A stretch of DNA of 64,000 bases, taken from contig JANSYP010000002.1 of assembly GCA_024742405.1 (NCBI GenBank), positions 186,001 to 250,000 of the forward strand, read 5' to 3'. Position 1 is the first letter of the stretch. Each line of letters starts with the position of its first letter. Under the pieces are notes generated by a model. The model was given only the letters and a program-made list of their open reading frames with translations. It was not told the DNA's origin and did no database searches. This document shows positions 54,155 through 63,679 of this stretch, in pieces. This DNA is from Paracoccaceae bacterium. Lineage in GTDB: Bacteria; Pseudomonadota; Alphaproteobacteria; Rhodobacterales; Rhodobacteraceae. The position numbers and the translations under genes were made by a program.

Positions 54155-55650
54155 GCTGGATTCTCGCGCTGCCTCTGCTGATCCCGTTTGTTACGGCGAT
54201 TGCAGTGTTTCTCTTGTCCAACAGTCCGAAAATGTCGGCACGTGTTTCGTTGGCCGGGTCGCTGGCCGGGTTGGTGGCGGCCCTGTTTTTGTTCGCCGAG
54301 GTCGCATCCACGGGTGTGGTCGCCGGCCAGATGGGTGGCTGGCCCGCACCCTTCGGCATCACGCTGGTGGCGGATATGCTCTCGGCGATCATGGTAGTGA
54401 TCACGGCAATCACGGCAGTGGCTGTCGCACTCTACGCCCTTGGCGAGATCGGGGCGGAGCAATCGCGGCTGGGATACCACGCGCTCTTTCAGGTGCTGAT
54501 CGGCGGAGTGAGCGGCGCGTTTCTCACGGGTGACCTGTTCAACCTTTATGTCTGGTTCGAGGTGATGCTGATCTCATCCTTCGGCCTTCTGATCCTCGGC
54601 GGGCGGCCGGAGCAGATCGACGGCGCGGTCAAATACGTCGCACTCAACCTTGTCTCGACGATCCTGTTTCTGTCCGGCATCGGCCTGCTCTATGGCGAGA
54701 CCGGAACGCTGAACATGGCCGATCTGTCTCGCGTTGTGGCCGAGCACCCCGATCAGGGGATGATGACTCTGATAGCATTGCTCTTCATGATCGCGTTCGG
54801 TGTGAAATCCGCAGTCTTCCCTCTGTTTTTCTGGCTTCCGGCCTCGTACCACACACCCGGATTCGCGGTTTCTGCAGTGTTCGCTGGACTGCTGACAAAG
54901 GTCGGCGTCTATTCGTTGATCCGGGCGTTCACGCTCATCTTTGTCTCCCAGCCCGAGGTGACTCATACCATCTTGCTGTGGGTGGCCGGGTTCACGATGG
55001 TCACCGGCGTTCTTGGTGCCGCGGCGCAAAGCGAATTCCGGCGCATCCTGTCGTTCCACATCGTCAGCCAGATCGGTTACATGGTGCTCGGGCTTGCGCT
55101 TTTTACGCCACTCGCCCTGGTCGGCTCGGTGTTCTACTTGGTGCACCACATCATCGTAAAAGCGAATCTGTTTCTGATTTCCGGCATTTCCCAGCGCATG
55201 ACCGGAAGTGGTGAGCTTTATCGCATCGGCGGCCTCTATGCTGCAGCGCCCCTGTTGGCCGCGCTCTTCCTGATTCCGGCCTTCTCGCTGGCAGGGTTTC
55301 CACCGCTGTCGGGCTTTTGGGCGAAGTATGTTCTGGTCAAGGCCAGCCTTGATGCGGATGCATGGATCATCGCAGGCGTGGCGCTGCTTGTAGGGCTCTT
55401 GACGATCTATTCGATGACCAAGATCTGGGCGGAAGCCTTTTGGAAAGACGACCCTTCCGGGCGCATTCCGAAGGCGCCGCAGGACGGGCCTCCACTATGG
55501 CCGTGCTATGCCGCCGTCGTGTTCCTGGCGGTCCTGACGATCTGTGTGGGTCTGGTGCCCGGTCCGTTTCTCGCTTTCGCCGAGACCGCGGCCACGCAGC
55601 TGCTATCGTCCGACGCCTATATCAACGCTGTGCTGGGGGCCCAGGAATGA
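54151..55650 (+). CDS. mrpD: Na+/H+ antiporter subunit D
   Basis: MrpD, 499 residues, a NuoN/NuoM-like ion-pumping subunit. Landmarks are FNLYVWFEVMLISSFGLL, KSAVFPLFFWLPASYHTPG and HHIIVKANLFLISG, including the lysines expected in the proton path. Its start overlaps the mrpC stop by 4 nt. Confidence 0.95.
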   Translation: MSWILALPLLIPFVTAIAVFLLSNSPKMSARVSLAGSLAGLVAALFLFAEVASTGVVAGQMGGWPAPFGITLVADMLSAIMVVITAITAVAVALYALGEIGAEQSRLGYHALFQVLIGGVSGAFLTGDLFNLYVWFEVMLISSFGLLILGGRPEQIDGAVKYVALNLVSTILFLSGIGLLYGETGTLNMADLSRVVAEHPDQGMMTLIALLFMIAFGVKSAVFPLFFWLPASYHTPGFAVSAVFAGLLTKVGVYSLIRAFTLIFVSQPEVTHTILLWVAGFTMVTGVLGAAAQSEFRRILSFHIVSQIGYMVLGLALFTPLALVGSVFYLVHHIIVKANLFLISGISQRMTGSGELYRIGGLYAAAPLLAALFLIPAFSLAGFPPLSGFWAKYVLVKASLDADAWIIAGVALLVGLLTIYSMTKIWAEAFWKDDPSGRIPKAPQDGPPLWPCYAAVVFLAVLTICVGLVPGPFLAFAETAATQLLSSDAYINAVLGAQE

Positions 55651-56126
55651 GTCTCTTTCCGCTCAACATTCTGCTGGCCTTGGCCTGGGCCGCCCTGATG
55701 GGAAGCTTCAGCTTCATGACACTCGTGGCGGGGTTCACAATCGGCTTTGCGGCTCTGTGGGCCGCTCAACCTCTCTACGACAAGCCAAGCGGGTATTTTC
55801 TACGTAGCTGGCGCATCGTCAGATTGATCGTGTTTTTCATCTACGAGCTTTTTGCATCGAGCATTCAGGTTGTTCACGACATCGTCACGTCCCAGGATAT
55901 GTCGACGCCGCGGATCATTGCGATGCCCCTGGACGCGGAAACCGACGCCGAGATCCTGTTGGTAACGAACCTCATTTCACTGACGCCAGGAACGCTCAGC
56001 TTGGATGTGTCGGACGATCGGAAAACATTATATGTGCATGCTATGTTCGCCGACGATCCCGACGCGCTCGTCGAGCAGCTGAAGTCCGGGATGGAGCGGA
56101 TGGTTCTGGAGGTCTTCGATACATGA
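55647..56126 (+). CDS. mrpE: Na+/H+ antiporter subunit E
   Basis: MrpE, 159 residues, with two N-terminal membrane helices and a soluble C-terminal domain containing LLVTNLISLTPGTLSLDV, the family hallmark. The start at 55647 overlaps the mrpD stop; the longer open frame upstream is out of context and rejected. Confidence 0.94.
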   Translation: MSLFPLNILLALAWAALMGSFSFMTLVAGFTIGFAALWAAQPLYDKPSGYFLRSWRIVRLIVFFIYELFASSIQVVHDIVTSQDMSTPRIIAMPLDAETDAEILLVTNLISLTPGTLSLDVSDDRKTLYVHAMFADDPDALVEQLKSGMERMVLEVFDT

Positions 56127-56458
56127 GCGACAACATGGTGACGATGGCGGTCGACGTCTCTTTCGCGCTGATCATCCTGTCGATTCTGTTGAGCTTCGTA
56201 CGGTTGATTCGGGGGCCGAGCCTCGCGGACCGGGTCGTCGCGCTGGACATGATGACCGTTTCGATCGTCGCATTCGCCGCGCTGTTCGCGATCCGCACCG
56301 ATGATCCGGTGTTTCTCGACATTGCTCTGGTGCTTGCACTGATCGGTTTCCTGACGACGGTTGCGTTGGCCAGATACGCGGAGCGACGGCTCGAATCACT
56401 TATCCGAAACGAAGAGACGAGCAGCGGTCCAACAGAACCTGCGGAGACAGAGAAATGA
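56123..56458 (+). CDS. mrpF: Na+/H+ antiporter subunit F
   Basis: MrpF, 111 residues, three transmembrane helices with RLIRGPSLADRVVALDMMTV as family mark. It overlaps mrpE and mrpG by 4 nt each. Confidence 0.94.
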   Translation: MSDNMVTMAVDVSFALIILSILLSFVRLIRGPSLADRVVALDMMTVSIVAFAALFAIRTDDPVFLDIALVLALIGFLTTVALARYAERRLESLIRNEETSSGPTEPAETEK

Positions 56459-56757
56459 CGGCGCTGATTGTTTCTCTGCTAGCCATTTCAGGAGGGCTCT
56501 TCGGCTTGTTCGCCGGGCTCGGGGTTCTCAGGTTGCCCGGCGTTCTGAACAAGATGCATGCCTCGACCAAGGCTGGCACCTTGGGCAGCGCGCTGACACT
56601 GGCCGCGGCCGCAGTTCATTTCGGCGAGGTCAGCGTGACGGTGCGAGTGATTGCGACGGTGCTGTTCCTGCTGCTGACGGCGCCCATTGCCGCGCACATG
56701 ATCGGGCGCGCCGCCGCGCGAGCGCTCGACCGCGGAAAGCCTTCGCCGATAGATTGA
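56455..56757 (+). CDS. mrpG: Na+/H+ antiporter subunit G
   Basis: MrpG, 100 residues, closes the operon. Three hydrophobic helices and LPGVLNKMHASTKAGTLGS are typical. The complete seven-subunit set supports sodium extrusion and pH homeostasis, fitting a marine or saline habitat. Confidence 0.94.
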   Translation: MTALIVSLLAISGGLFGLFAGLGVLRLPGVLNKMHASTKAGTLGSALTLAAAAVHFGEVSVTVRVIATVLFLLLTAPIAAHMIGRAAARALDRGKPSPID

Positions 56758-56823
56758 TCCCCTTTGAAAGCTGGAATCGGCGACGCCATGTAGCGCGGCA
56801 TTGGTTCGGCCTCGCTGCGCTGT

Positions 56824-57927
56824 TCAGCGTACCACGAACTCGGCATGCAAGGCTCCTGCCGCCTTTATACTCTTGAGAATATCGATCATGTCACGCGGTG
56901 ATACACCCAGGGCATTCAACCCAGCGACCACTTCCGAAAGCGATGTGCCGCCGTCAATCTCGGCGAGACCGGTGCCGGGCTCTTCGTCAATATCAACGTT
57001 TGTGCGCGGCACGACGACCGTCTGACCCTCGGCGAACGGATTGGGCTGGACGACCAGTGGTGCCTCCTGAACTCGAAGGGTCAGGTTCCCCTGGGACACG
57101 GCGACGCGCGAAATTCGAACATCTTCCCCCATGACAATGGTGCCCGAGCGCTGGTCGACAACCACCCGGGCACGGTTCTGAGGCGCAACGGTGATGTTTT
57201 CGATCTGAGCGAGTGCTCGCGTCGGGGACCCTGACCGCGTGGCTCCGATATTGAGCTGGACAGTTCCTGCGTCGATGGCATTGGCCACGCGACCGGGAAA
57301 CCGAGCATTGATCGCCTGTTCGATCAGAATGGCGGTCGTAAAGTCCGGAGTCCGCAATGCCAAACGGAGCGAGCCTAACGCATTGAAATCAAAATCTAGT
57401 TCCTGTTCGACACGTGCACCTGATGGGATTACGCCGGCGGTGGGCACGCCTTGTACAACTTCGGCCGCATCTCCCCCCACCGCAATACCGCCAGCAATTA
57501 GAGAACCCTGTGCAACTGCATAAATCTGTCCATCCGCCGCATTCAAAGGCGTCATGATCAGAGTGCCGCCAAGAAGGCTTTCGGCGTCGCCGATTGCGGA
57601 AACTGTGACGTCGATCTGGCTGCCGACTCGCGCAAAGGGCGGAAGAGTCGCGGTCACAAATACAGCTGCCACGTTTTTCGGACGAAACTGCTCGCCGTTG
57701 ACGTTCACCCCGAGCCGCTCGAGGATATTGGTCATGATCTCTTCGGTGAACGGGGCGTTGCGCAAGCCGTCGCCTGTGCCGCTTAACCCCACGACAAGCC
57801 CATAGCCAATCAGGTCGTTGCCCCGCACCCCATCGAATTCTACAAGATCCTTGAGTCGGATCTCGCTCGCGGCGACAGCACCGGGGCTGATTAGAAGAAC
57901 TACAAGCAGGCGCAAAAGCTTGATCAC
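56824..57927 (-). CDS. flgI: Flagellar P-ring protein FlgI
   Basis: FlgI, 367 residues, forms the P ring around the rod in the peptidoglycan. A signal peptide (to AVAAS) precedes RLKDLVEFDGVRGNDLIGYG, and VSGAIGDAESLLGGTL-like and SGTIVMGEDVRIS segments are family-typical. Its ATG overlaps the flgL stop by 4 nt. It is the last gene of motB-flgE-flgK-flgL-flgI as seen here. Confidence 0.96.
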   Translation of the reverse strand: MIKLLRLLVVLLISPGAVAASEIRLKDLVEFDGVRGNDLIGYGLVVGLSGTGDGLRNAPFTEEIMTNILERLGVNVNGEQFRPKNVAAVFVTATLPPFARVGSQIDVTVSAIGDAESLLGGTLIMTPLNAADGQIYAVAQGSLIAGGIAVGGDAAEVVQGVPTAGVIPSGARVEQELDFDFNALGSLRLALRTPDFTTAILIEQAINARFPGRVANAIDAGTVQLNIGATRSGSPTRALAQIENITVAPQNRARVVVDQRSGTIVMGEDVRISRVAVSQGNLTLRVQEAPLVVQPNPFAEGQTVVVPRTNVDIDEEPGTGLAEIDGGTSLSEVVAGLNALGVSPRDMIDILKSIKAAGALHAEFVVR

Positions 57928-58934
57928 CGCAGATACTCCGACAGGGACAAGCCAGCAAGGCGTGCCGTCATGTTGTAGAGGATCTGCAGTTGGGCCCGTG
58001 CGTCCTCCAGACGTGTTGCCGTCTCAAAAGGATCGACACCGATCAGGCTGTCCCTGGCGGTTAGCAGGCTGGAGCGTTCCGCCGAATTGCGGACAACCGT
58101 GGATTCGATATGCGCTTGTTCCGTACCGATGCGCGACCGGGCCGCTGTCAGGTCCCGTTCGGCCCCGATCATGCCCAGCCCTACCTCTTCGGCCAGGCGC
58201 TGACGCTGCGTTAAGTCACCAGACAACAGGCCGTCGTCCAGAAGCGCTGCAAGGCTGAACTCCTTGAGCACAGCCCGCATTTCGTCGTCACGCGCGAGCA
58301 GATCAAGCTTCGCTTCTCCGACCTCCGAGATCTGGAAGGGATCCAGCGGGTCGTCGCTGCCTAGATAGGCAATGCTATCGAAGCCGCCGCCGGGTGTGTC
58401 GAACCAGGTATCAACCGCAGTTCTGACATCAGCGGCAGACGTGAGCCCGACCAGCGCTGTCGACAGCGCAGAAAGAATGTCATCGGCTGGCGCGAGCGCC
58501 GGGTTGTCGACAGCGTTTCCGGCAAAGAGGCTTCGGTCGCCGTCGCGGCCATTTATCTGGCCGACGATCGCGTCGAAATGGTGACCGGCCTCTGCAAGGG
58601 TCGCGTCGAGCAAGCGCTCCTCGCCTGGCTTGACCGCAGCGACGAGCTTGGGGCCGCTGTCGGAAAGGTTCTGCTGCACCGCTTCCAGCGCAGTTTGCAT
58701 TCCCGCGGCGAAGTTTCCGGATTCAACCAAGACTGTCGAATAGGCCTTTAGCTGGGTCAGTCCAGCTTCAACGGCTGCCAGACCACTGAAGTCGCCGCGC
58801 AGCCGCTTGGGAATGTCAGCCGCTTGTCCGGTCGAGATCTCGGAGACGAGCGTATCAAGCTCGCGACGCGCCGATAGGTTGTGGGCGCGCATTGCATAGG
58901 ATTGGGCAAGGTCACCAAGGCCATTCATGGTCAT
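57924..58934 (-). CDS. flgL: Flagellar hook-filament junction protein FlgL
   Basis: FlgL (HAP3)-like protein of 336 residues, linking the hook to the filament. Flagellin-like N- and C-terminal coiled regions are seen (SYAMRAHNLSARRELDTLVSEISTGQ at the start, and a helical C-terminus with LEDARAQLQILYNMTARLAG). Sequence divergence is high as usual in this family; the position right after flgK supports it. Confidence 0.88.
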   Translation of the reverse strand: MTMNGLGDLAQSYAMRAHNLSARRELDTLVSEISTGQAADIPKRLRGDFSGLAAVEAGLTQLKAYSTVLVESGNFAAGMQTALEAVQQNLSDSGPKLVAAVKPGEERLLDATLAEAGHHFDAIVGQINGRDGDRSLFAGNAVDNPALAPADDILSALSTALVGLTSAADVRTAVDTWFDTPGGGFDSIAYLGSDDPLDPFQISEVGEAKLDLLARDDEMRAVLKEFSLAALLDDGLLSGDLTQRQRLAEEVGLGMIGAERDLTAARSRIGTEQAHIESTVVRNSAERSSLLTARDSLIGVDPFETATRLEDARAQLQILYNMTARLAGLSLSEYLR

Positions 58935-58937
58935 GAA

Positions 58938-60392
58938 TCAGATCCTCATCAGTGTCTCGAACAGGGAATCCACCGTCTGGATTACCCGCGCGTTGGCTGC
59001 ATAGGCTTGTTCGATCAAAAGGAGTTTCTGCAATTCCTGGTCGGTATCGACGCCGTTCTCCAATTCGATTTGTTTGAGCGACGCGCGTTGCGCCTCGACA
59101 AAGGACAGGTCTGTCTCCAGGCTTTGGAGCGTGCCCCCAATGCTCGACAGCATGTCTGCGGACAGCGCTTGTGCTGACCGTGCAGCTCCGGAATACCCTC
59201 CGGAAGCCGGCACGCGTGACACGGACAACGCCTCGCTCAGAGCCGTCAGTCCGGATGCGTTGCCTACAGGCCCCTCCACCGCCGCGAGAAGCCCGTCGCG
59301 CAAGCGCCAGAGCTCCCCGCCGCTGGCAGGATCGACTGCGGCATTGACCGCGATACGCCCCGCAATGCCTGCTTCGGTCAGAGGATCGAATGCCGCACCA
59401 GCATCCGTGAGAAGCCCCGGATCGGTCGGTCCGAGGGTGGGGTCAACCGCCGGATCTGCAAAACGTTCGATCAGATCGCGCGCGACCGCATCAAGGCGCG
59501 CCTGCGCTTCGGGTCCGAGCGAGTCCCGCACATCGAGGTTTCCGGCGAGCCGGCCACCAGAAAGCCTGTGCGGCTCGCGCGCAAGGTCGACCGGGACACC
59601 ATCTATGGATATGCCGGACAACGTTCCTCCTGACAGGCTGAGGTCAGCGGTTATGGCATTAGCGGGCGTGAAGGACAGTTCAACGGCTGGACCATCCAAC
59701 AACAATCCGCCCTGGGGTGTCATCAGCGCGATCACGCCGTTTCCACGATCCAGTTCCCGAACCGGAATGATCTCGGCAACCGTGTCAACAAGCTCTTGCC
59801 GTTGATCGAGCAAGCCCGAGATATCGTCGCCGGAGGTGACATGGCGCCGGAGCTTGCCATTGAGATCCTCGACCCGGGCGAGTGTCTCATTGACGAGCGC
59901 GACATCGGTCGCAATCGCTTTGTCGGCGCGAGCACGGGCCGATTGGATATGTTCGGAAATCTCTCCAAGATGGGACGTCACATCCTTCAGCCCGTCCACC
60001 ACCGCGTCGAGACGCGTTTCGGATTCGGGCCGACCGATAGCCGTGGTCAGCGCGGCGTCGAGCTTGGCCAGCCGGTCTGACAAAGACCCGGTTTCACCCG
60101 GAAGGCCGATCTCCGACTCCACCCCACTGAGAAAACCAGTTTGCGCGTCGATATTGGCAAGCTCGGCGTCTGCTCCGCGGCGGTCCTGCAAGACCGCTTG
60201 ATCGACATGGCGCTGAATGCCGACGATCTGCACCCCGCCCCCCGAGCCCTGCCAGCGCGCCATCACCTCCACTTCTCGTCGGCGATAGCCATCGGTCATC
60301 GCGTTGGAGATGTTCGAGGCGGTCACATCCGCGGAGCGCGATGCCGCGGACATGCCGGAAAGGGCGTTTGACAGGGCAGAGGTGAGCGTCAT
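58938..60392 (-). CDS. flgK: Flagellar hook-associated protein FlgK
   Basis: FlgK (HAP1), 484 residues. The N-terminus has LSNALSGMSAASRSADVTASNISNA, the rod/hook consensus, and the C-terminus GVDTDQELQKLLLIEQAYAANARVIQTVDSLFETLM, both classic. It is 3 nt upstream of flgL. Confidence 0.95.
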   Translation of the reverse strand: MTLTSALSNALSGMSAASRSADVTASNISNAMTDGYRRREVEVMARWQGSGGGVQIVGIQRHVDQAVLQDRRGADAELANIDAQTGFLSGVESEIGLPGETGSLSDRLAKLDAALTTAIGRPESETRLDAVVDGLKDVTSHLGEISEHIQSARARADKAIATDVALVNETLARVEDLNGKLRRHVTSGDDISGLLDQRQELVDTVAEIIPVRELDRGNGVIALMTPQGGLLLDGPAVELSFTPANAITADLSLSGGTLSGISIDGVPVDLAREPHRLSGGRLAGNLDVRDSLGPEAQARLDAVARDLIERFADPAVDPTLGPTDPGLLTDAGAAFDPLTEAGIAGRIAVNAAVDPASGGELWRLRDGLLAAVEGPVGNASGLTALSEALSVSRVPASGGYSGAARSAQALSADMLSSIGGTLQSLETDLSFVEAQRASLKQIELENGVDTDQELQKLLLIEQAYAANARVIQTVDSLFETLMRI

Positions 60393-60431
60393 GACATGAA
60401 GTCCTCAGACCGCCGGTGCAGCGTGCCGCGA

Positions 60432-61751
60432 TCAGCGTTTGATGTTGGTGGTTTCCTGCAGCATCTCGTCGACAGTCTGGATGACCTTCGCGTTGGAGCT
60501 GTAGGCGCGTTGCGTCGAGATCAGCTGGGTGAGCTCGTTCGCCACATCTACCGTCGATTCCTCGCGGGCATAGCTCACGATGTCACCGGTCGGCCCGTCC
60601 CCGGCATCCCAGAGGAAGTAGGAGCCGCTTTCATTGGAGATCTGGTAGGTCTGGTTGTCCAGAGACACCAGTCCGTTTGGATTGGGCATGTCGACAAGCG
60701 GGATCTGATAAATCGTTCGGGTGATCCCGATATCGAACAGGGCGTGCACATATCCGTTGGGGTCAACCTCCACCGCCATCATGTTGCCAACGGGAGAGCC
60801 GTCCTTGGAGATGGCAACAGGCGCGAAGGCGTCGGACAGTTGCGTGATGCCGTCGCTGTTATTCTGCAGGCCGATATTGATTGAAATCGGATCGGGGTTG
60901 AGACCGCGATTGACCACGACATTGCCGGTCAGTGGATCATATGCATTGCCCGGACCCGTGTTCGTTACCGTCGCCAGGGTCCCGCCGTCGGTTAACGTGT
61001 CATTGAAGGTCAGAACATACTGCCCGATCAATGTGCCCGCCTGGGCACTGTCCCGAATTTCCATCGTCCACTCATTGGATGGCGGGTCGGTCGGGAGCGC
61101 CGGTACTGTCGGCGTGAACGTGATATCGAGGTTTTCCGAGGTTCCGAGATTATCGAAATACTCGACCGACAAAGCCTCCGTCGCGCCGGTGGCACCGGCC
61201 TTCGTGCTGACCGCCGGCAGATTCAGGCCGAGCGTCATCTGTGTCGTCGGCTCGCCCGCGAACTGGTTCACATTGATCTGAATCGGCTCGAGACCGTCGG
61301 ACGTGTCCCTGGGATAGTTCGGGATTGAGCCATCGGGTTGGGCCGGCCAGCCCATCAGCACCAATCCAGCCTCCGACTTCAGGAACCCGTCGGCATCCGT
61401 GCGGAACGACCCTGTGGTCGTCAACATCATGGGAAAGTCGCCGTTGTTGACGGATACGGCCGTCTCCGACGTAACCGGCAGCATGCCGCGGCCGCGCACA
61501 GCGAGATCCGTGGAGTTCGTGGTGCTGATCAGCGGACCGCGTTCATCGATCAGGCGGTTGGTGGTCACTCGAACACCCCCCGCGGAATAGGAGTCGCCGC
61601 TGCCGCCAATCACCATCGAATGGAAATCGGCCTCGACCCGCTTGTACCCGAAGGTCGAAGAGTTCGCGATGTTGTCTGAAATCGCCCCGAGCTTGCTGGC
61701 ATTGGCGGCCAGGCCCATCACCCCGGCGTTCATCGAAGAGGAAATCGTCAT
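60432..61751 (-). CDS. flgE: Flagellar hook protein FlgE
   Basis: FlgE, 439 residues, the hook subunit. The N-terminal MNAGVMGLAANASKLGAISDNIANSSTFGYKR and C-terminal STVDVANELTQLISTQRAYSSNAKVIQTVDEML are the standard hook-family helices. The start ATG at 61751 follows AAAGGCGCACGC; the longer frame has no support. A CtrA-like box lies about 60 nt upstream. Confidence 0.95.
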   Translation of the reverse strand: MTISSSMNAGVMGLAANASKLGAISDNIANSSTFGYKRVEADFHSMVIGGSGDSYSAGGVRVTTNRLIDERGPLISTTNSTDLAVRGRGMLPVTSETAVSVNNGDFPMMLTTTGSFRTDADGFLKSEAGLVLMGWPAQPDGSIPNYPRDTSDGLEPIQINVNQFAGEPTTQMTLGLNLPAVSTKAGATGATEALSVEYFDNLGTSENLDITFTPTVPALPTDPPSNEWTMEIRDSAQAGTLIGQYVLTFNDTLTDGGTLATVTNTGPGNAYDPLTGNVVVNRGLNPDPISINIGLQNNSDGITQLSDAFAPVAISKDGSPVGNMMAVEVDPNGYVHALFDIGITRTIYQIPLVDMPNPNGLVSLDNQTYQISNESGSYFLWDAGDGPTGDIVSYAREESTVDVANELTQLISTQRAYSSNAKVIQTVDEMLQETTNIKR

Positions 61752-61809
61752 GCGTGCGCCTTTCTGCTTCATCGCCATGTCGTCGAGAAGCAGGGCTAAA
61801 GGCTCGCGC

Positions 61810-61824
61810 TTAACACGCATCTAA
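61810..61824 (-). promoter_or_regulatory. Possible CtrA box upstream of flgE
   Basis: On the minus strand the sequence reads TTAG-ATGCGTG-TTAA, one base away from the TTAA-N7-TTAA consensus of the alphaproteobacterial cell-cycle and motility regulator CtrA. It ends 59 nt before the flgE start. A single near-match in an AT-containing gap can be chance. Confidence 0.35.
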
Positions 61825-61859
61825 CAATTAAAGTCTTCGGTATTTGGAGCGCCGGGCGG

Positions 61860-62714
61860 TCAGATGTCGTCGCGCAGGATGATCACCTCGATGCGGTTGT
61901 TGCGCACCGCCATCGGGTTGGGATCGGCGCGCTCGCGGTCGGCGAAGCCCGTCAGCCGAGCCACGCGTCGTGCCGAAAGCCCCGAGGTTTCAAGCGCTTG
62001 GCGTACAGTGTCCGCACGAGCAGAGGACAAGTCCCATTTCGGATTGAGGGCCTGGACCACCGGACGGGCCGCCAGATGGCCGTTGACTGCCACATCGTTG
62101 GTTACAAGACGCAAGACGTCCGAGACAACGGCCAGCGTGGCGGCGAGCACGGGTTCGGGCGTATCGGTTTCGGGCGCAAAAAGCGGCGAGTCCGGCAAAT
62201 CGAAGATTTCGATAACCAGTCCCTGGTCGCTGAGCCGCGTTACGACGTGGCGCAGTTCGGACAGGGCGGCCATGCTTTCTCCGCCGCGCAGCTCCAGCTC
62301 TTCCAAAAGCTCCTCAGAGCCATTGCCTGCGGCGGTTCCGGTATTGTCGCGCAACTCATTGATCAGGTCGATCCCGGTCATGCCACTGGCCTGATGATGT
62401 TCGGTCGGGTGCTGGTTGGAGGCGCCGGTTCCCGACTGCGCAAGCTCCTGCTCGGCGAAGACATCGTCACCCCAAAACGCCCCGTCGCCACCGCCGGATA
62501 TCTCGTTCATCGGAATCGTCGGCGAGAAATAGTCGGCAAGCCCGTTGCGTTGCGACTCGGTCGTGGAATTCAGCAACCACATCAGCAAAAAGAACGCCAT
62601 CATCGCGGTCACGAAGTCCGCATAGGCCACTTTCCACGCGCCGCCATGGTGACCATCGGCCGCCGCAGCACGCTTTTTCTTAATGATCACAGGCGCCAGA
62701 CTGTCCGTAGACAT
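61860..62714 (-). CDS. motB: Flagellar stator protein MotB
   Basis: MotB, 284 residues. The N-terminal GGAWKVAYADFVTAMMAFFLLMWLL contains the plug-proximal helix with the proton-binding Asp in YADFVTAMMAFF. The C-terminal OmpA-like peptidoglycan-binding domain has LSSARADTVRQALETSGL and NNRIEVIIL. It is followed by flgE after 108 nt on the same strand. MotA is not in the window. Confidence 0.95.
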   Translation of the reverse strand: MSTDSLAPVIIKKKRAAAADGHHGGAWKVAYADFVTAMMAFFLLMWLLNSTTESQRNGLADYFSPTIPMNEISGGGDGAFWGDDVFAEQELAQSGTGASNQHPTEHHQASGMTGIDLINELRDNTGTAAGNGSEELLEELELRGGESMAALSELRHVVTRLSDQGLVIEIFDLPDSPLFAPETDTPEPVLAATLAVVSDVLRLVTNDVAVNGHLAARPVVQALNPKWDLSSARADTVRQALETSGLSARRVARLTGFADRERADPNPMAVRNNRIEVIILRDDI

Positions 62715-62839
62715 CGCACACCACCCCTCAATTTCACCCGAGCCCAGATCTAGGCGGAACGGGTTTCCGAGAGGTTAGACCGCGCCGGTTCCCAACGGAA
62801 AAGCGCTGCGGATTTGAATGATCCCCGTCCAGGACCGTT

Positions 62840-63622
62840 TCAGGCAACACCGCGATCGGTGTGTGTTGCCCTGGCGTCGTCCATGACCCGGCGCATCTCG
62901 GCAATCGCCGGGGACAGTCCGCGAAAGATCGCCTCGCCGATCAGGAAATGGCCGATATTGAGCTCACGCAACTCGGGCAGGGCTGCCACCGGTGCGACGG
63001 AGTCGAAGGTCAACCCGTGCCCGGCATGGAGCTCCAGTCCAAGCCCATGGCCGAACGTCGCCATGTCGCGCAGCCGGGCAAGCTCGACTGCGGCCTCCTC
63101 GGTCCGCCCCTCGGCCACGGCATCGCAATAGGACCCTGTGTGCAGCTCGATCACCTCCGCGCCGATCCGGTGCGCGGCTTCGATCTGACGGCGTTCGGCC
63201 GCGATGAAGATCGACACGCGGCAGCCTGCTTCCCGTAAGGGAGCTATGAAATGGGCGAGCCTGTTTTCCTCGCGCGCAACCTCGAGGCCACCCTCGGTGG
63301 TGCGCTCTTCGCGCCGCTCGGGAACTATGCAGACCGCGTGGGGTTTGTGACGCAATGCAATGGCCTGCATCTCGTCTGTGGCAGCCATCTCGAAATTGAG
63401 AGGCACGCTGAGGACCTCCATCAGACCATCGATATCGGCGTCGGAAATATGCCGGCGGTCCTCGCGCAGATGTGCCGTGATTCCGTCCGCGCCGGCATCC
63501 TCGGCCAGTTTGGCCGCGCGCAGCGGATCAGGGTAGGCACCGCCGCGCGCATTCCGCACGGTGGCCACATGGTCGATATTGACGCCAAGACGCAGTCGGT
63601 TCGGGTCGGTGTGCTCAGTCAT
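62840..63622 (-). CDS. pdxJ: Pyridoxine 5'-phosphate synthase
   Basis: PdxJ, 260 residues, joins 1-deoxy-D-xylulose 5-phosphate and 3-amino-2-oxopropyl phosphate to form pyridoxine 5'-phosphate. RLGVNIDHVATVRNARGG, the GADGITAHLREDRRHI segment, and ELHTGSYCDA are diagnostic. GAGGGAG precedes the ATG. It lies downstream of a DUF2062-like gene, a neighbourhood seen in Rhodobacteraceae. Confidence 0.97.
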   Translation of the reverse strand: MTEHTDPNRLRLGVNIDHVATVRNARGGAYPDPLRAAKLAEDAGADGITAHLREDRRHISDADIDGLMEVLSVPLNFEMAATDEMQAIALRHKPHAVCIVPERREERTTEGGLEVAREENRLAHFIAPLREAGCRVSIFIAAERRQIEAAHRIGAEVIELHTGSYCDAVAEGRTEEAAVELARLRDMATFGHGLGLELHAGHGLTFDSVAPVAALPELRELNIGHFLIGEAIFRGLSPAIAEMRRVMDDARATHTDRGVA

Positions 63623-63679
63623 GGTCTTGCTCCCTCTCGGCGGCAGGTATAGCGCAAAACCGCGCCGCTCCGACAGACC

